Source: Nitrospirillum iridis
GTDB taxonomy: Bacteria; Pseudomonadota; Alphaproteobacteria; Azospirillales; Azospirillaceae
Direction of reading: 5' to 3'
Assembly: GCF_014205765.1 (NCBI RefSeq)
Contig: NZ_JACIIZ010000018.1
Span: 112,496-176,495 of the forward strand
DNA length: 64,000 bases
How positions within the stretch are numbered: position 1 is the first letter of the stretch; every line of letters begins with the position of its first letter. Below the pieces are notes generated by a model that was not told the DNA's origin, did no database searches, and saw only the letters and a list, made by a program, of their open reading frames with translations. Shown here piece by piece: positions 61,976 through 64,000 of the stretch. The position numbers were made by a program, and so were the translations under genes.

Positions 61976-63949
61976 ATGGCCAAGGCCCCGCCGTTCCGCC
62001 CGCCGCCCGGCCCCAAGCGCGCCCAGCCGCAATCCGCCGTCGCGCGTGACTTCGCCGCCGCCGTTGAGGCCCATAACGCCGGTCGGCTGGATGAGGCGGA
62101 GCGCCATTACCGTGCCGTTCTGGCTCGCCAGCCCCGGCATGCCGACAGCTTGTCGTTTCTGGGGGTGCTGCTGCTGTCGCGGGGGGGCCAAGAGGCGGAG
62201 GCCATACGCCTGACGGGCGACGCCCTGGCTCAGGACAAGCGTAACCTGGCGTACCTGGTCCACCACGCCAACGCCTTGCAGGCGGCTGAAAGGCTGGATG
62301 AGGCGAAGTCGGTTTACGAGCGGGCGCTCGTGGCCCACCCCCGTTCCGCCGACGCGGCCACCAATCTGGGCGCGTTGCTGCGGGTGCTGGGCCGGCCCGC
62401 CGACGCGGAGGCCTGTCATCGTCGCGCCTTGGCCGACGATCCCGGCCATGCCGTGGCCCACCTGAATCTGGCGGCCGCCCTGACGGACCTGAACCGCAAG
62501 CCGGAGGCCATGGCCAGTCTGGTAGGGGCCATCCGTCTGAACCCGTCCCTGGTCGAGGCGCACCAGAACCTGGGAACCCTGCTGATGGAGGCCGGCCGTT
62601 GGCGGGACGCCATTACCGCCTTGACCCATGCCCAGGGCTTGGCACCCGCCCGTGCCGACCTGCAATCGGCCCTGGGCTCGGCGCTGCTGGGCGCTGACCG
62701 GTTGATGGAGGCGGTGACGTGGCAGCGGCGTGCCGTCGCGTCGGCGCCCGACAATGCCGACTACCGCTTCAACCTGGGCAACAGCCTGGTGGCGCTGGAC
62801 CGCGCGCGCGAGGCGGCCGCGGCGTTCCAGGAAGCCCTGCGTCTTCGGCCCAGCCATTTCGCCGCCGCCACCAATCTTTCCCATGCCTTGGCCCAATTCG
62901 CCACCCCGGCGGAGCGGGAGGCCCTGCTGACCGAGGCCGCCGAGGCGGGCAAGCTGGCCGCGGCGCGCTTCAGCCGGGGCGTGCTGCGGCTGGAGCAAGG
63001 GCGCTTGACCCAGGGCTGGCCCGACTATGACGCCCGCTTCGCCGGCGAACTGGCCCGCCATGGCCGGCGGCTGGACGTTCCCTTGTGGCAGGGGGCCGAC
63101 ATCCCCAACCGCACGGTGCTGATTTGGCGGGAGCAGGGCATCGGCGACGAGATCATGTTCGCCACGGCGCTGGCCCACCTGGCTCGGCGCCATGCCCGCA
63201 TGCGTTTCGTCTTCGAATGCACCGGACGGCTGGAAGGCCTGTTCGTCCGCGCCTTCGCGGACCTGCCCAACCTGGAGGTGCGGGTGGAGACGGCGGGCGA
63301 TGCCGGGGCGGACATGCATCGGCCGTTGGGCGGCGTCTCCAGCCTGCTGCGCGCGCGGCTGTCCGCTTTCGCCGACACCGGCCTCCCCTTGCGGCCCGAC
63401 CTTGAACGTGTGGCGATGTGGGGGCCGCGGCTGGCGTCCCTGCCGCCCGGCCTGCGGGTTGGGCTGTGCTGGCGCAGCCGCCTTGCCACCCGCGACCGCA
63501 AGGCCTCCTATCTGTCGGCGCCTGACCTGGCGCCGTTGATCGCCGTGCCAGGGATCCAATGGGTCAATCTTCAGGCGGGGTTGGAGCCGGCGGAATCGGC
63601 CGTGTTCGATCGGCTGGGCCGTTGCCTGCACCGCTGGGACGATCTGGATTTGGTTGACGACCTGGAGGGGCTGGCCGCCCTGTCCGCCCAGCTGGACCTG
63701 GTGATCAGCGCCCCCACGGCGGTGGCGGAAATGGCGGCGGCGGTGGGCACGCCCACCTGGCGCTTGGCGCCGGGGCGCGACTGGACATCGCTGGGCACCG
63801 CCGTCCGGCCCTGGTATCCGGCGCAGCGCCTGGTCGTCCCGCCACAGGCTGCGAGCTTTGCCCAACTGCCCGGTCACGTGGCCGCGCTGCTGGCGGCGCT
63901 TCGGCTGTCAATCGGCAGCGTAACGGGACCCCGTATCGGCGCCCAATAG
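61976..63949 (+). CDS. TPR protein with glycosyltransferase-like C-terminal domain
   Basis: 657 residues, no clear ribosome site before the ATG. After a Pro-rich start there are about eight tetratricopeptide repeats (about 24-330; patterns such as 'AEAHQNLGTLLMEAGRWRDA' type helices). The C-terminal half has 'VLIWREQGIGDEIMFATALA' (about 380-400), 'LPPGLRVGLCWRSR', 'IPGIQWVNLQAG'-like and 'LDLVISAPTAVAEMAAAVGT', a set usual in GT41/GT9-like sugar transferases fused to TPRs. No signal peptide, so cytoplasmic. Relatives occur with flagellin or surface polysaccharide glycosylation; the acceptor here is unknown. It is separate from the xyl operon. Confidence 0.87.
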   Translation: MAKAPPFRPPPGPKRAQPQSAVARDFAAAVEAHNAGRLDEAERHYRAVLARQPRHADSLSFLGVLLLSRGGQEAEAIRLTGDALAQDKRNLAYLVHHANALQAAERLDEAKSVYERALVAHPRSADAATNLGALLRVLGRPADAEACHRRALADDPGHAVAHLNLAAALTDLNRKPEAMASLVGAIRLNPSLVEAHQNLGTLLMEAGRWRDAITALTHAQGLAPARADLQSALGSALLGADRLMEAVTWQRRAVASAPDNADYRFNLGNSLVALDRAREAAAAFQEALRLRPSHFAAATNLSHALAQFATPAEREALLTEAAEAGKLAAARFSRGVLRLEQGRLTQGWPDYDARFAGELARHGRRLDVPLWQGADIPNRTVLIWREQGIGDEIMFATALAHLARRHARMRFVFECTGRLEGLFVRAFADLPNLEVRVETAGDAGADMHRPLGGVSSLLRARLSAFADTGLPLRPDLERVAMWGPRLASLPPGLRVGLCWRSRLATRDRKASYLSAPDLAPLIAVPGIQWVNLQAGLEPAESAVFDRLGRCLHRWDDLDLVDDLEGLAALSAQLDLVISAPTAVAEMAAAVGTPTWRLAPGRDWTSLGTAVRPWYPAQRLVVPPQAASFAQLPGHVAALLAALRLSIGSVTGPRIGAQ

Positions 63950-63991
63950 GGACCCCAGTGATGTGCTGGCAATCGGGTTGTCCCGGTAGCG

Positions 63992-64000
63992 CATAGGAGG
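63992..64000 (+). promoter_or_regulatory. Possible ribosome site of a gene beyond the window
   Basis: The window ends in CATAGGAGG, a near-perfect Shine-Dalgarno sequence 42 bp after the TPR gene stop; a following gene probably starts just outside. Confidence 0.4.

Overview
This is a GC-rich (about two-thirds G+C by eye) chromosomal window from a Gram-negative bacterium, most likely an alphaproteobacterium. The pointers are a Caulobacter-type oxidative xylose operon (xylX-B-C-D), large TonB-dependent receptors of the Xanthomonas/Caulobacter type paired with tryptophan-halogenase-like flavoproteins, and LacI-type operators. An Azospirillaceae or Caulobacterales-like plant-associated or soil organism fits; the genus is a guess. 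No rRNA, tRNA, IS element, prophage or CRISPR array was seen.

Layout. (1) 1-7168, plus strand: end of a carbohydrate-use operon, with a cut GH30 hydrolase, a DUF1593 nucleoside-hydrolase-like protein, a GH3 beta-glucosidase, a type-B carboxylesterase and a FucP-type sugar MFS carrier. (2) 7198-15219: mostly housekeeping and small envelope genes: AEC permease, ruvX, gatC-gatA, a DUF3857/transglutaminase protein, an RNase T2 with a coupled one-helix protein, and two related mini membrane proteins. (3) 15220-23760: an HME-type RND efflux operon (adaptor, pump, outer membrane factor), an outer-membrane barrel and a chemotaxis receptor. (4) 23790-50339: a polysaccharide utilisation region with GH95 alpha-fucosidase, GH3, SGNH esterase, two [TonB receptor + flavin halogenase] modules, a third TonB receptor, an isochorismatase-like hydrolase, GH35 beta-galactosidase and a GH31 alpha-xylosidase with a PA14 insert. 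The GH95/GH3/GH35/GH31-PA14/TonB-receptor set is what xyloglucan side-chain and backbone hydrolysis needs. (5) 50645-51694: a LacI-family regulator. (6) 51776-54443: a metallophosphoesterase, cupredoxin, ECF sigma and anti-sigma cassette. (7) 54582-61858: a Weimberg-type xylose oxidation operon (xylX, xylB, xylC, xylD), a XylE-like sugar porter and galM. (8) 61976-63949: a TPR protein with a glycosyltransferase-like C-terminal half.

The main systems observation is a shared 14-bp operator, consensus TGnTAnCGnTAnCA, found at eleven places in front of GH95, GH3, all three TonB receptors, GH35, the LacI gene and xylX. At the glycosidase and xylX promoters it lies in the -35/-10 spacer or over the -10. 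At the three receptor promoters it lies exactly 8 bp upstream of a TTGC-type -35 box, a position unusual for a repressor. This would place xyloglucan uptake, its hydrolysis and oxidation of the released xylose in one regulon, probably under the LacI protein encoded at 50645-51694. All of this was read by eye; no database search was run.
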